A program made the position numbers and the translations under genes. A stretch of 64,000 bases of DNA, taken from Cryptomeria japonica. Its lineage: Eukaryota; Streptophyta; Pinopsida; Cupressales; Cupressaceae. The notes under the pieces are model-generated. The model ran no database searches. It was not told where the DNA came from and worked only from the letters and a program-made list of their open reading frames with translations. Shown here piece by piece: positions 1 to 10,569 of this stretch (its first letter is position 1; each line of letters begins with the position of its first letter). The DNA lies in contig NC_081415.1 in the NCBI RefSeq assembly GCF_030272615.1, positions 188,668,270 to 188,732,269 on the forward strand, written 5' to 3'.

Positions 1-1088
1 GAACAACTGTAAATACAAGGATGAAATAAGAATGCAGATGTGTACCCAGAGTCAAAATCAGACTGAGAATGTTCGGGACGGGGGCGCGGGCGCCACTGTC
101 CTGATTCTGTCCTGAAAACTGCACCGAAAACTATCGTTTTGCACTCTGAAACACTGTCGGAAACTGTCAGAAAAGTTGTCTGTCCGGAGGACCAGGGCAC
201 CCAGCGCCTCTGTCCTAGGGACCAGGGCGCCCAGCGCCCCTATCCCAATATTCTGCTCTGCAATTTGATGTAGAGTGTTGTCTCAACCTGTTCTCTTCGG
301 ATCTGTATCCTGCGGCGTCGTCTGAATCCCAAAACCTGCAATGATATCCAACCCTCAAGGGAGGAGTACAAGCCAATCTTCAGTCGGTAATCTCCTATTG
401 TTCCTCAATGTCTTCCAAGCCCTAAGTGGATGAATGAAATTGATGAATACTTGATAGAGGGATGTTGAATGTTGTTGAAGTCTTCAAAGATCTGCTCTTT
501 CGCTGCATATGAAGTTCCTGAAAACAAAAATCCGATCCCTTCAAATGAAGAAAGAGAGCTCTTATGTAGGAAACCCTAGATCGTAATTTCGTCTTTTGGC
601 CGACCTAGAGATTGAATATCCCACCAATTTCTTGGGGTTAAGCTTTATTTTATGATTGGATCATGCTCCTAAAATTTTGGGAAAAATGTCCGGGACCATG
701 TGCACTTCGGGCGCCACGGTCCCGACAACTTTTCACCAAATTTTCAGGGCCATCAGATATGATGATTTTAGAGAGAATCCCGAAGTTACAGGTGATTTCG
801 AGATGTTTTGAGCCCCGAAATCAAGCCCCCAAGTTCAAAATAGGACTTAATTAGGGTTTTTGATTGAGTGATGTATTGGAGGAATAAAATGAAAAGGGCA
901 CGCTTTAGCGAAAGGGCCCAACTTTATGATGTAGAGGACAATGAAATAGGACCTTAGACCTAATTAATTTGATTAATTAAGTGCTAAAGGAGAAATGCAA
1001 TGCAAAATGTAAAATGCACTAAGGCGGGTGCTAAACTAGGTGTGAAATTGTACCACCCTAGCGAGTGCGTAAAATTTATGACGCTACA
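1..1088 (-). repeat. 3' LTR of element A (truncated by window edge)
   Basis: It matches 10822-11909 along its whole length with about 48 differences counted by eye. It ends at gacgctaca, the same terminus as the right LTR; read on the minus strand this is the LTR start TGTAGC. About 250 bases of the LTR lie outside the window. A small open frame at 663-854 recurs in the other LTR at 11484-11675 and looks like a chance frame. Confidence 0.88.
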
Positions 1089-1697
1089 TTTAGCCCGCAC
1101 TTTAGTGGTCATATGAGTAATACGTGCATATGCAAGCTAAAGTACAGAAAAGTAAACATTATTTGAAAAAGGATAGATCCATAAGTTGTCGGACGAAGCC
1201 CCCAACGGTATCTGTAGTACACAGTTAGGAACCGCACCCTACAAAACACACGTTAGATCACAAAATCACCAAATTCTTACTAAGGAAAGTGATGCAATTT
1301 GTGGGTAGCTATATGCCCCCCCCTGTTTCGACTTGCTTATTAAGGAGGTGAAACAGGGTAGCATGTTTACTTGCGACAAACTGTGTAAGAAATTATTGAT
1401 GAGGGATGTTCACTAAATAGGCTTCATCAAAGCACTTTTTGGATCATCCCGAGAGTAGGGGAATGAAAATACAATTCCAACGCAACAAACGGCTTGAAAA
1501 TCGCATCTCCCAAACTCAAGTTATGATAAAATGAATGATAGAGGAAATTTAGGGTTTCAAGAGTAAAGATAAACAAATGAAAGTATATACCTTGAAAGTG
1601 ACACTTGCATTTGTCACTTTGTTGATTTTAGAATACTGTTCATTGCAGCAGAGCCCACATAGCCATCATCATGCCTTCATGACGACCGGAGCGTCCC
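1089..1697. other. Internal 3' region of element A, upstream of the PMD gene
   Basis: No gene is visible here. Read on the minus strand this lies just before the 3' LTR and should hold its polypurine tract, but only a weak purine-rich stretch adjoins the LTR. A clean run of eight C at about 1316-1323 (G on the minus strand) is the best purine tract, though it lies over 200 bases away. On the plus strand this is the region upstream of the PMD gene. Confidence 0.4.
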
Positions 1698-1751
1698 ATG
1701 AGGATCGAGATCCTATGCCAGGCCGTGATCGACAACGAGCCACTGGACGAG

Positions 1752-2105
1752 GTGAGTTGACTGAACGTTTGACTTTTGATTTTTTTGCATTTTGATTTTT
1801 CTGTGATCGTATGCGGGCCTTGAAGGCTGACCCGGGGCCCACCCAGGGCGCCATGGTCCCTGTGGGGCACCCTGGTCCCCTCAGGGTGCCATGGTCCCTG
1901 ACAGGGGCGCCATGGTCCCTTCAGGGCGCCATGGTCCCCTCAGGGCGCCATGGTCCCTGACAGGGTGCCATGGTCCCCATCAGGGCGCCATGGTCCCCAA
2001 TCAGGGCTTGGTGAGGGGTTTCAAGGTTGGCATACGATGTTCGACAGTTTGCATGAGCGATTTTGATGATCGAGTACTGATTACGGTTATGTTTTTGTGT
2101 TACAG
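1752..2105 (+). other. Predicted intron 1 of the element A PMD gene
   Basis: It starts gtgagttga and ends tgtgttacag. Removing it joins the short frame ending ...EPLDE to GLPYMREHT, which leads into the mobile domain in the same frame. Without splicing the domain frame has no good upstream ATG until inside the domain. It contains the GCGCCATGGTCCC tandem repeat. Confidence 0.6.
1843..2007 (+). repeat. Minisatellite, eight units of 19-21 bp, core GCGCCATGGTCCC
   Basis: The core ccatggtccc (once ccctggtccc) starts at 1851, 1870, 1889, 1910, 1929, 1948, 1968 and 1988. Each core contains the palindrome CCATGG, most preceded by GGCG or GGTG. The array lies wholly in predicted intron 1 and is much more GC-rich than its surroundings. 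Confidence 0.9.
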
Positions 2106-3738
2106 GGTCTCCCGTACATGAGAGAGCATACAGCGGGACATATTCTTCGCAGTTTGCGAGATCAGATTCCGCGGCTGACTCAGGTAGAGAGAGACACACT
2201 ATCGATCATGGGATTATGGTATGCGATCCTCATGCCAGCCATTTGGTTCCATCCTGTGATGTTGATGGCATTGATGGAGCGATGGAATCCTGACAGATGC
2301 ACATTTCATCTTCCAGTAGGGGAGCTGACGGTTACACTCGAGGATGTGTACCGTATACTTCATCTTCCTATCAGAGGAGCGACTGTTACATATGCGACCG
2401 ATCGGTCGGTGGAGGATCATCAGAGGGAGCAGGTATACTACATAGGGAGAGTCATGCCGAGCGAGACGAGAGGTCGCATCATGGTCAGCTGGCTCTTACA
2501 TCCTACAGGGGAGGTACCCCTTCTGAGACGCCTTATGATCGCCATCATAGCACTAGCTGTCTGCCCTAATGGGCGAGGTACACACATGCATGGGGGTCTC
2601 ACATGGTGTATCAGAGCAATGGAGAGACACAGGAGAGTGTATGCTTGGGGTCGGAGTATGCTTGCACATCTCTATCACGACCTTGAGAAGTATGTATTCG
2701 GACAGGGTTGCAGTTTGATGACATGAACACTTCTGCAGGTGTGGATTTTAGAGCACTTCACATGCACCAGGCCCATCGATTTTCCACTGAGTACGGCTAG
2801 TGAGCGACCTAGGGTGTTTTCTTATCCACTTACCAGTGAGTGGAGATTTGGAGATTTGTTATATTGGAGAGTGATTTTTGATAGACTGACAGCCGAGGTG
2901 ACAGTGTGGAGACCCTACCTGCGGATGCATAGATGGGATGGGATGGAGAGACAGTTAGCATGTCTACAGAGGAACCGCCTATTGCAGGGATGATATTCAC
3001 ACATCATAGTCCCATTCTACTTTGACTGAGTACGGAGGCAGTTTGGGCTAGAGCAGTGTGTTCTAGCCGATGTGCCCATCTATACTCGACACTCACGGGT
3101 CCTTCCCAGACCTAGAGCGATAGTGAGACCGACGATAGATGACATCGAGACTACAGACATAGAGGGATCTGATCAGGATGTAGTCACTGATTACTTTGCA
3201 GAGCCTGGAGCACAGCGCAGGTATGTCTCATGGTTTATGAGATCATATCCAGGTCCTATCTTTCCACCAGATCATCCGACAGGCTATCCAGGCCCATGGA
3301 GACATGGAGATCGAGACGAGGACCAGGGATCCAGGTCAGAGGAGCCAGAGGAGGGAGAGGGTCATGAGGAGGTGGGAGATCCTGATCCACCTATAGGCGA
3401 TCAGCCCAATGCCGAGGAGGAGGAGGAGGACGAGGAGGATGCAGGTGAGGATGCGGATGAGGACGAGGATGAGGATGACGAGGAGGATGACAAGGAGGAG
3501 GATAGAGATGATAAGGAGGAGTCGGATGCAACTCCCCACCATTCAGGAGACGATACCATAGCTCTGGATCCTCCTCTTATTCCCCAACAGGGGGAACATG
3601 AGGCGATACGGAGACCTGTTCCTAGTACCATCCAGCCTACACCCGTCATGCATAGATTAGTCGAGCGAGGAGAGCCTAGTAGATCCCAGGCACAGATGCT
3701 ACCATATCATGATCCCTACTGGCGTGAGGGAGACCCAG

Positions 3739-3818
3739 GTATAGTAGGTTTATATTGATTGATTTAATGTTTTGATGATATAGAATGGTACTAACAAAAA
3801 TCTGTTCTACTGCCACAG
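3739..3818 (+). other. Predicted intron 2 of the element A PMD gene (80 bp)
   Basis: It starts gtatag after CCAG and ends tctactgccacag. It is T-rich and contains a stop in the exon 2 frame (3756-3758). Splicing joins the exon 2 frame to the NVQEWHSLIQQAV frame with a phase 1 junction, and that frame then runs to 4219 with one internal stop. Confidence 0.55.
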
Positions 3819-4219
3819 CTAATGTGCAGGAGTGGCATTCCCTGATTCAGCAGGCAGTGACAGACATTTCCATGATAGCACAGATCCCCAGTTCCTCACA
3901 GATTGCCTATAGGCCTCAACGGAACGCAGGTCGGCATGAGGACTTGTTTTCCCCATTCCGAGTACAGGTAGACATATGGAGGGAGAGAGAGAGAGTCCTA
4001 TCAGAGGACCTTTAGTGGGCGCGGCGAGATCTAGCAATAGCTCAGGCCAAGGCTACCACCTATTGCGCAATCCTTATGGATAGGGATCGTAGGAGTTCCT
4101 CTCGGAGTCACTCATGGTCTGTATCGCGCTACACACCCATGGGTCCACCTTCACGGCCAGATCAGGAGGGAGCATCTAGTCGACACTCTCCAGCCACTAG
4201 TCCTAGGGATAGGAGATGA

Positions 4220-4818
4220 TTTTATGATGTAGGAGAGGTCACATTTTGGATATACAGTGACCTACATTTGTATATGATCCACACATATATATATGTATAT
4301 ATACACACTTCTCTTTTGTCTCAAATGTGTTATCTTTAATGCTTAAAACAATGTATATTTTGCTTTGATTAAATCTAATACATTTGGTAAATGTACATGT
4401 ATGTTCAGAATTTAATTTCCATGTGATTGATTTCTCAATGCTCCATGATTAAATCGATACATGTGTGACTTAATTAAATATGTAATCAAGTACTACATTG
4501 ATGATAAGGAAGAAATATGCATTAAGTCTAAGAATCATATAACTAATGTGTTTTAATTTTGGACTTAAACACAACATGATACAATTCTACTTAACACATA
4601 AAGACACTGTATAATATGCTAGCATAATGGAAATGTAAATCTTTTACAATTTACATAAATGAATTCAAGACAAACTATAAAGTAAGAAGACACACTTGTC
4701 AGGAACGAAGCAATATAGATTAAAACACCATAATATTTAATTCTATTTTGCTCTAATTAGGAGATACTAACATATTATCCAATGTTGGAGAACTGAAAAG
4801 AAGAGAAGGAATGAAGAA
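4220..4818. other. AT-rich gap between the convergent PMD gene and pol of element A
   Basis: The PMD gene ends on the left and pol ends on the right, so this is a convergent 3' to 3' gap. It is AT-rich, with an alternating AT tract at about 4286-4306. No coding frame or recognisable site was seen. Confidence 0.6.
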
Positions 4819-7800
4819 TTAAGCATAATATCTACGCAAGTGCATAGCATTGATAGGTTCTTTAAGAGGTGTACCATCTACATCCGCTATTTTGTAAGCA
4901 CCTGATCCATAATCCTCAATAACAATATATGGTCCAAGCCAATTAGGACTAAATTTTCCCTTTTCTACAAGTAAGGCATTCACATTGCGCTGATTCTCAT
5001 AGAGGACTAAGTCACCTACTAAGAAGGAACGTTGAATGACCTTATCATTATAGCTTCATTGTAGAGTTTTGTGATACGCTTGAATATGCTCAAGAGCATT
5101 TATATGCTGTTCATCAAGCATCTCAAGCTGTTGAAGTCGTTGTTCTCTATAAGAGTCATCATCTACTATACCTTTGAGAGGAACCCTAAGTGATGGAATC
5201 TCTAACTCTAAGGGCATAATAGTGTCAGCACCATAAACAAGATTATAAGGAGTAGTTCCCGTAGCAATTCATACACTCGTTCGGTAGGCCCAAAGAGCAT
5301 AGATTAGCTAGTTACTCCAATCCTTACCATGCTTATTCACGGTTTTGCGAAGAATTTGTTCAATTATCTTATTGGATGATTCGGCTTGACCATTTGACTG
5401 AGGATAGTATGGTGTAGAAAATCGATGTTTGATATGATACTTCTCGAGGAATTTCTTCACATCCTTGTTCTTAAATGATGTCCCATTATTTGAGATTATA
5501 GTGGAAGGTATTCCAAATCGAGAAATGATGTTTTCTAGAAGAAATTGACAAATCACTTCAGCAGTAGTAGAGTGAAGGGGAATAGCTTCTACCCATTTCG
5601 TAAAGTAATCTGTTGCGGTTATAATGAAGGTGTGTCCTTGAGATGAAGGAGGAGAAATTTTACCAATAAGATCCAAACCCCATGCGGAGAAAGGCCAAGA
5701 AGCTACTTGAGAATGAAGTTCTTGGGTAGGAGCATGAATCAGATTATTGTGTTGTTGACATTGATGACATTTCTTAACAAATGAAAAAGAATCCTTCTGC
5801 ATAGTTTGCCAATAGTATCCCATGCGAAGCAATCTTTGAACCAAGGATTTGCCCCCAAAATGCCCCCCACAGGCACCTGAATGTGCCTCTTCAAGAGCAA
5901 CGGGGATTTCTGATTTGTTAAGACAATGAAGGAGAAGACCATCATAACCCCTTCAGTAAAGGACATTAGAAAGAATGATATATCTAGCAGACAGCTTGCG
6001 GATTCTAGCCCTAGTGTTCCTATTAGCGGAATTAGAAAAGGTACCATCGGTCAAATATCTTACGATATGCGAGTACCATTCATTTGAGTCTATAAAATCA
6101 CAACATGTTACCAAGCTAGAATCGTCTACAATAGTTGGAGAAATAAGGTTGTGAATAATGAATTTAAGATCGACCATAGGGTCCTCTAAAGATACCAGAG
6201 AAGTCACACATGCCATTGCATCCGCATGTCGATTATCTTTTCGACGAACAGGTTCCATGGTATAAGAATCGAATTCTTGTAATAAAGAGATAGCAAGATC
6301 TTTATATTGTGATAATTTGTCTTGTTTTGCTTGATATAGTCCTATTACTTGTCTTATAATCAATTGCGAATCTCCATAGATATGTATGTGTTTTATATTC
6401 AGAGCTAAGGCTGCTTTTATTCCCGCTATAAGAGCCTCATACTCAGCAATGTTATTGGTACACAGGAAATTTAGACGATAGGAAATGGGAATGAATTTCT
6501 TTGTAGGAGAGATCAGAACAATACCTGCCCCCAATCCTGTACGACACTTCGAGCCATCAAAGTATAACTCCCAAGTTTCATCTTTCTCTATAGAAAGAAT
6601 GAAGTCATCGGGAAAAGACTTAGGGTTAGGGAAGGAGAAAGGTGAAGGGGCCTCAACTAAGTGATCGGTCAACGCTTGTCCTTTAATTGCTCTTTGTGAA
6701 ACAAATTTAAAGTCAAATTCAGTTAACATCATAACCCACTTAGCTAGACATCCTGATAAATCAGTTTTAGAGAAAAGATGCTTCAAAGGATCAAACTTTA
6801 TCATGACATGGACTTCTAAATTTAAAAGATAATGTCTCAATTTCTGAGTCGCAAACACCAAGGCCAAGCATTGTCTTTCTATCACAGAATATCGGGTCTC
6901 ATAATCGAGTAAGGTACGACTTATGTAATAAACCAGACATTCCTTACCATCTTTATCATGTTGGGCCAACAATGCTGCCAGAGCATGAGAAGAAGCAGCT
7001 ATATACAGAAGGAAGGGTTTAGAAGGTTCGGCAGGTTGAAGAATAGGAGGACTAGCCAAATACACTTTTAAATCTTCAAATGCTTGCTGACAATCTTCGT
7101 TCCATTGAAAAGTGATATCCTTTTTAAGGAGTTGAGTAAAAGGAAAGGTACGATCCGCAAGTTGAGACACGAACCTACGAATGGCTTGAATCTTTCCTTG
7201 TAAGCTTTTAAGTTGAGACACATTTCTAGGAGGTGGCATGTTGACAATAGCATCTATTTTCTTAGTATCCACCTCAATCCCACAATGCGAAACTATGAAT
7301 CCTAATAGTTCTCCACTATCCACACCAAAAACACATTTTCGGGGATTCAAGCGCATGTGATATTTACGAATTCTTTCAAAGATTTGACAAAGGATTTTAA
7401 TATGATCCATGCGAAGAAAGGATTTGGCTAGAATATCATCAACATAATCCTCTAAAATCTTATGCATATAATCATGAAAGATAAGGATCATCGCTCGTTG
7501 ATAAGTTGCACCGACATTTTTAAGTCCGAAAGGCATCATTATCCAACAAAACATTCCCCAAGGAGTGGTGAAAGCGGTTTTGAATTGATCTTGAGGGTTA
7601 ATAAAAATTTGATTGTAGCCTAAAAAACCATCCATGAAGGATAACAAGGCATGTCCTGCCATAGAATCAACTATCATGTCAATGTTTGGAAGAGGGAAAT
7701 CATCTTTTAAAGAAGCCTTATTTAGATCCCGAAAGTCGGTACACATTCTTATTTTGTTGTCTGGTTTAGCCACAGCGACAATATTTGAAATCCATGGGGA

Positions 7801-10398
7801 ATAGTCAATAGGGCAGATAAATCCAGCCTCCAATAATTTTTCAATCTCAGCCTTAACAAGCAGAGCCACCGTAGGATTTATTTTTTGAATCTTTTGTTTC
7901 ACGGGCTTAGCATCGGGAACTAAGACAATATTATGAGTGACAATCTTAGGATCTATACCAGGCATGTTAGAGTATGTCCAAGCAAAGATCTCAAGGAATT
8001 CATGCAAGAAATCTTCATATTGTTTCTGTTCCTCTTCATCCAAACATTTCCCAATTTTAATAACTTTCTCTTTATTGCAAGGATCCATCTTAACATCAGT
8101 GGTGTCACTTATGAGAAGATTACTTTGTTGAGGAGTATCCTTTAACTGAGGGAATTCTTTCACAATCTCATCATTATCAATCTCTTTTCCAAAATAGGCT
8201 TCAGTGTTCAAACAATAAGGGAGTCCCCTATTGTGATGATAATGAGGAAGAGTGTCATAGGCTCCCAAGAACTCAGCTAAAGCATCGTCGGTAGGGAAGA
8301 TATCCAAAGCACAATCACCCGAAGGATCCCCGTCAATATACTCAGGGTGTTGTATTGATAAAGATGTAGAGATAGCATTAACACTAATGCATGGTCTTTT
8401 AGAAGATTTAGTATGTTTGCAGGGATTATAGCCAAGTCCAAAGGCATAATTGTGAAAATTAGTCTCTAGAGGCACTCTTATCCCTTGTTCATGAGCACCA
8501 CAACCTTTTCCATGATACCCATGCTTAGCAAAAATGCGAAAACCACAACCATAACAATCAGCCATTTCAGGAAGAGAAGGTGGTTTTTCATAAGACAAAG
8601 AATCAAACTCTTCATAATTAGAGGTGTGAGGAGAAGAAGTTTGAGAAGCGGACACAAAATTATTACTCATAGATTCAGGTAAGGTTGATTGATTTTTAGC
8701 TTCTTCCTTCTTTTCAACTTTATGATTTTCAGCTTCTTCCTTCTTTTCAACTTTAAGTTCTCTAGAAGGAACCTTATATTCACCTACAAAGGTAGGGTTA
8801 AAATCAAGAGATCCCCAATCATCCTCTGCGAGAACCTTCTCAAGATCAAAATCCTTCTTATGTGTAGTTTCAAGTCGAGAAGGATCTTCTTCAGGAGCTC
8901 CAGACTCATCCAAAGAATTTTGATCATCAGAGAGAGAAGACTCATCGATAGGTATCTTGTTTAAAGAGTCATCACTAGACGAGGATGGCTTAGAAGAACC
9001 CCCTTTGGAAGTGGATGTTTGTAGACAAGCTTGAAAATTAGTATCACCTATCAAAGTATATGTCTTATTGTTATGTATGAATTTAACTTGTCTATGCAAT
9101 GTAGAGGGGACAGCTTGCATGCTATGAATCCAAGGCCTCCCTAATAACAAGTTATATGTTAAATTTCCCGACATAACATGGATAGGAGTGGGCAAAGTAA
9201 CAGGTCCCACTGTGAGAGGTAAGGTGATGATACCTAATGAAGTCTTAGCCACATTGTCAAAGCCACGAATGGGACGAGAGTCAGGTTCAATAAGAGACGT
9301 ATCCACATTCATCTTATGCAATAGATTAATGCTACACACATTAAGGCCAGAGCCATTATCTACTAGTGTTCGTCTTATAGCAGTGTCTTTCATGATAACC
9401 ACAATCATCAAGGGATCATATTGTTGTTGAATTTCACTAGTAGGTAGCTCATCTTGGGTAAACACAATTTGAGCTTTAGGATTCATCACAGAGTTAACCA
9501 AAGATGCTATATTACTAGATGTATTCGGTGGAGGAACATTCAAATCTTTCAAGGCATCTTGTAACATTCCATGATGAGCAGAAGAAGTTTGAATCAAATC
9601 CCAAAGGGATATCTTAGCAGGGGTAGCTTTAAGTTGTTTTATGAGATCATATTCCTTACCCATAACTTGCGAAATACGGGGAGCTTGTGGAAGAATTGGT
9701 TGAGGATTAGGAAGAGAAACTGGAATAACAGGAGGAGGATTAGGTTGCCTATTATTTCTGGTGTGATAAGTATGGGCAACCGCATGATAACTCTCTCTAG
9801 TTATTTGCTTGGCATAACTATAAGGACTTATGGGTTTTCTTCCTTGCACGGTGATAATTGGTTTATTTGGGGTACGAAAGGAATCATGATCATACCCTCC
9901 TTGGACAGTAAGGAGAGGTGATTTAGGAACTTGAAAGGTGGGGGAAGGATAAGCACCTTGGACTTCAAAGAGAGGCTTGTTATGTTCATTCAAGTTTATC
10001 ATGTTAACCAATTTAGAAGTCTTGTTCTTGTTTAAAGATTTCGACAAAGCCACAAAGTCATCAAGAGCATCATCCAACAAAGCATGATCATATTGGTTAA
10101 AAGGTTTATCTTTTGATTCAAAAGGAGACATCTCCTCATAGAGGGGATTATTGAAAACAACCATGTTACTAGATTCAGGGGAAGAGTTGATAGGAATGTA
10201 TCCTTGAGAGGAATCATTCGACTTATCTTTCTCATCACACCTAAATGGCATAGTAACAAGGTTTATGAGTTTTTGGTAAAATGAAGGTTTGGCATCTTTA
10301 GGGTTTAAAAACTCATCTAAAGCTTCATCTAATTCATCTTGGCTATACTCATAATAATCATCAAAAGCATGAACATTTTGCAAATAAAAATCTGACAT
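4819..10398 (-). pseudogene. Element A protease-RT-RNase H-aRNase H-integrase polyprotein without capsid, four in-frame stops
   Basis: One frame runs from the ATG at 10398 to the stop at 4819, open for 1481 codons and then broken at 5955, 5310, 5271 and 5058. In order: an unrecognised N-terminus with three VQG-type repeats (about residues 140-190); LKATPAKISLWDLIQ, a block seen before protease in the other copies; protease with VDNGSGL (about 346); a G-patch-like HGYHGKGCGAHEQGI (about 630); reverse transcriptase with YVDD (about 985); RNase H (about 1130-1200); archaeal-type RNase H from WELYFDGS (about 1280), the Tat hallmark; integrase with an H-C zinc motif, GLDLIG, SNNGT and NGQAES, ending in a WLGPYIV module. 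The second integrase Asp is Asn. No capsid domain or CCHC knuckle precedes protease. Confidence 0.9.
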
Positions 10399-10549
10399 TT
10401 TGAAAAGATTGCATAAAATTTAAACACACAATGCAAAGAAACACACTTTTTTTTTTTTCTTTTTTCTCTTTTAATGAAAATGAAATGAAAACACACTAAA
10501 TCTAGATCTAGATCTAACAAATGCAATGCAAGAGGAAGCAATGATAAAT

Positions 10550-10566
10550 TCACGTCGGGTTCACCA
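10550..10566 (-). other. Primer-binding site of element A
   Basis: On the minus strand it reads tggtgaacccgacgtga, starting four bases after the 5' LTR. The same 17 bases follow element B's LTR fragment, and all but one follow element E's LTR. The TGG start fits pairing to a tRNA ending CCA; I could not assign the tRNA. Confidence 0.8.
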
Positions 10567-10569
10567 AAA

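Larger units (their letters stand above)
1698..4219 (+). pseudogene. Plant mobile domain (PMD, MAIN/MAIL1-like) gene inside element A, antisense to pol, three apparent exons
   Basis: Exon 2 encodes a plant mobile domain: ERW-x5-CTFHLPVGELTVTLEDV at about 2277-2346, then LLQVWILEHF and a VWRPYL segment, then a VRRQFGLEQCV segment near 3030. Apparent exons are 1698-1751, 2106-3738 and 3819-4219, joined by introns with GT...AG ends (gtgagt...ttacag; gtatag...ccacag) that keep the frame: phase 0, then phase 1. Exon 2 ends in a Glu/Asp-rich tract (about 3408-3530); exon 3 is polar with a Ser/Arg-rich tail. In-frame stops at 2724, 2991, 3027 and 4013 break it. PMD proteins are plant nuclear proteins, some tied to transposon silencing and some carried by transposons. 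The first exon and its ATG are the least certain part. Confidence 0.8.

Noticed and set aside
663-854. 63-codon frame repeated at 11484-11675
   Set aside because: It is conserved only because both copies are LTRs of element A; no protein character.
1577-1795. 72-codon plus-strand frame starting MKVYTLKVTLAF with a signal-peptide-like start
   Set aside because: It is in the wrong phase to splice into the PMD frame; the overlapping frame from 1698 fits the donor and acceptor.
3336-3649. Minus-strand Leu/Ile- and Ser-rich frames
   Set aside because: Antisense of the Glu/Asp-rich tract of the A PMD gene.
4281-4310. Alternating AT tract as a possible regulatory or origin element
   Set aside because: A plain microsatellite in an AT-rich gap; nothing else supports a function.
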